Below, in pieces: positions 5,838 through 7,357 of a stretch of 7,357 nucleotides of DNA. A program made the position numbers and the translations under genes. Source of the DNA: Thermoplasmatota archaeon (lineage in GTDB: Archaea > Thermoplasmatota > E2 > DHVEG-1); assembly GCA_030609445.1 (NCBI GenBank), contig JAUWCF010000044.1:1-7357 (forward strand), written 5' to 3'. The first letter of the stretch is position 1, and every line of letters starts with the position of its first letter. A model generated the notes under the pieces. The model saw only the letters and a list, made by a program, of their open reading frames with translations, did no database searches and had not been told where the DNA came from.

Positions 5838-7187
5838 ATGGACCAAATTGATGAAAAAAAACTACTTGAAAAAGCCGAGAAGCCCGGGAAAGATGCAATG
5901 CGTCTTCATCCGTTCTATCGTGGAAAGATAGAAGTTATCCCCAAATGTCGGGTTCGTGATTTCAATGATTTTGCTATTTGGTATACACCGGGTGTTGCAG
6001 AACCATGTAAAGAAATTCAGAAGCATCCTCTAAAAGTCTACGACTATACAAACAAGTGGAATACTGTAGCCGTGGTGAGTGATGGGACCCGAGTGCTTGG
6101 TCTGGGGGATATTGGTCCTGAAGCCAGTCTTCCAGTAATAGAAGGCAAATCACTGCTTTTTAAGTATCTCGGTGGTGTTGATGCTTATCCGATTTGTTTG
6201 GATACAAAGGATCCTGATGAGATTATTCAGGCGGTTAAATGGTTAAAGCCTAGTTTTGGTGGAATAAACCTTGAGGATATAGCGAAACCAAAGTGTTTCT
6301 ACATTCTAGAAAAACTCAAGAAAGAGATGGACATTCCTGTATGGCATGATGACCAACAGGGAACTGCAACTGTTGTAACTGCTGGTGCCATCAATGCATT
6401 AAAACTAGTCGGCAAAAAAATAGATACTGCACTAGTCACTATGGTTGGAGCAGGTGCCGCAAACATTGCCATTGCTCGGGTGTTAATTGCCGCAGGCGTT
6501 AAACAAAAAAATATTATCATGGCTGACAGTAAAGGGATACTTCATCCATCAAGAAAAGACCTTGAAAAAAACAAGCAACACAATCCTGAAAAATGGAGTA
6601 TGTGTTTGAAATCAAATGGTGAAGGTAGAACAGGCTCTGTCGCCGATGCACTACGAGATGCTGATATGTGTATCGCAGCAAGCAAACCTGGTCCTGGAAT
6701 CATACAAAAAGAATGGGTGGCTACAATGGCCAATGATTCCATAGTTTTTGCAACAGCAAATCCTGTTCCTGAGATTTGGCCATGGGAAGCAAAAGAAGCT
6801 GGTGCACATATCATTGCAACCGGTAGATCTGATTTTCCAAATCAAATTAATAATTCATTGGGATTTCCTGGCATATTTAGAGGGGCACTTGATGTTAGAG
6901 CAGAAACAATTACTGATGAAATGTGTATTGCAGCAGCCTATGAACTAGCCAAAACAGCAGAAGATGAAGGAATGGACGATGAGCATATTGTTCCAACAAT
7001 GGATTCGTGGGAAGTCTTTCCTCGCGAAGCCGTTGCCGTTGGATTACAAGCCATCTCACAAGGAATCGCCCGAGTTAAACCGTCAAAACAAGAACTTTAT
7101 ACTCATGCTGAAGGAATAATCAAAAAGGCTCGTGATAAAACACACATGTTCATGAAAGAGGGATTTATTGCCTGTACCCCTGAATGA
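5838..7187 (+). CDS. Malic enzyme (malate dehydrogenase, oxaloacetate-decarboxylating, NAD(P)+)
   Basis: This 449-residue cytoplasmic enzyme should convert malate plus NAD(P)+ to pyruvate, CO2 and NAD(P)H, or the reverse, linking C4 acids to pyruvate. Family signatures run the full length: [13 protein letters not shown] (residues 45-57, catalytic Tyr49), [20 protein letters not shown] with EGKS (catalytic Lys104), FGGINLEDI (metal ligands E146, D147), HDDQQGTA (170-177), the Rossmann motif GAGAANIA (204-211), ATANPVPEI (305-313) and the substrate-binding [13 protein letters not shown] (333-345). Length fits the short bacterial/archaeal form without the phosphotransacetylase-like domain. I chose the ATG at 5838, preceded by TGTGGGGA at 5825-5832; an in-frame GTG at 5826 lies within that putative ribosome binding site and is less likely. 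The cofactor cannot be read safely from motifs. The gene stands in the same direction as the hydrogenase operon but is probably transcribed separately. Confidence 0.95.
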   Translation: MDQIDEKKLLEKAEKPGKDAMRLHPFYRGKIEVIPKCRVRDFNDFAIWYTPGVAEPCKEIQKHPLKVYDYTNKWNTVAVVSDGTRVLGLGDIGPEASLPVIEGKSLLFKYLGGVDAYPICLDTKDPDEIIQAVKWLKPSFGGINLEDIAKPKCFYILEKLKKEMDIPVWHDDQQGTATVVTAGAINALKLVGKKIDTALVTMVGAGAANIAIARVLIAAGVKQKNIIMADSKGILHPSRKDLEKNKQHNPEKWSMCLKSNGEGRTGSVADALRDADMCIAASKPGPGIIQKEWVATMANDSIVFATANPVPEIWPWEAKEAGAHIIATGRSDFPNQINNSLGFPGIFRGALDVRAETITDEMCIAAAYELAKTAEDEGMDDEHIVPTMDSWEVFPREAVAVGLQAISQGIARVKPSKQELYTHAEGIIKKARDKTHMFMKEGFIACTPE

Positions 7188-7318
7188 TATCTATTGAAAA
7201 GGTATTGGTGTACACAGAGAGACTTAGACTGGATTGGTTCTCTACTGGTAAATAAGCTAAATTTAAGCAAACTGTCAATGAATTATGCCATATTTTCTAC
7301 TTACATCATCAACAATAG
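7188..7318. other. Intergenic region after malic enzyme
   Basis: I see no gene, tRNA or repeat in these 131 bases. TATTTTCTACTT at about 7291-7302 could act as a T-rich terminator, but the support is weak. Confidence 0.4.
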
Positions 7319-7357
7319 TTAAAGCTTCTTTGAAACAACTTCAGCAGCCTTTATGAT
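7319..7357 (-). CDS. Possible 3' end of a minus-strand gene running off the window
   Basis: Read on the minus strand from the window edge, 12 codons give IIKAAEVVSKKL and then TAA (complement of 7319-7321). The composition looks like a protein C-terminus, and a convergent neighbour would be natural here, but the stretch is far too short to identify a family or to exclude chance. Confidence 0.25.
   Translation of the reverse strand: MIKAAEVVSKKL

Noticed and set aside
1..7357. CRISPR array, tRNA, insertion sequence or attachment site
   Set aside because: I saw no regularly spaced direct repeats, cloverleaf-like segments, transposase frames or terminal inverted repeats on either strand, including at the breaks in 1634-2305.

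Overview
The window looks archaeal and AT-rich. The evidence is a methanogen-type F420-non-reducing [NiFe] hydrogenase (MvhG, MvhA, MvhD) with its maturation protease, remnants of heterodisulfide reductase HdrB and of 2-oxoacid:ferredoxin oxidoreductase, and Shine-Dalgarno motifs such as GAGGTGA close upstream of ATG starts. Hdr-linked hydrogenase together with malic enzyme and traces of TCA-type genes (2-oxoacid:ferredoxin oxidoreductase, succinyl-CoA synthetase) suggests an anaerobic, non-classical-methanogen euryarchaeon such as a Thermoplasmatota-related sediment lineage. That placement is inference; there is no rRNA or marker gene here.

Layout. Positions 1-232 hold the 3' end of a MoaD/ThiS-like ubiquitin-fold gene ending in Gly-Gly. 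It is followed 6 nt later by a gene (239-1594) for a secreted thioredoxin domain fused to a CcdA/DsbD-like membrane domain. Positions 1595-2333 contain no intact gene. They are a patchwork of gene ends: the 3' end of sucD on the minus strand (1634-1765), the 3' end of korB on the plus strand (from 1761), the first codons of korC (2019-2051), and then abruptly the 3' end of hdrB (2051-2305). From 2334 to 5740 lies an intact, tightly packed hydrogenase operon in the order mvhG, mvhA, maturation protease, mvhD. After a 97-bp gap with a possible promoter comes a complete malic enzyme gene (5838-7187). The last 170 bases carry nothing clear except a possible minus-strand gene end at the extreme right.

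How the genes work together. MvhA and MvhG oxidise H2, the protease matures MvhA by trimming its C-terminal tail, and MvhD passes electrons to heterodisulfide reductase (HdrABC), which in known systems bifurcates electrons to ferredoxin and a disulfide. The Hdr partner is not intact here: only the tail of HdrB remains, directly in front of mvhG, so a working Hdr must be encoded elsewhere if this hydrogenase is used in the classical way. Malic enzyme links malate and pyruvate and so joins central carbon flow to redox balance. I found no clearly undescribed system. The most notable signal is the fragment mosaic at 1634-2305, which is either real genome decay and rearrangement or an assembly chimera.
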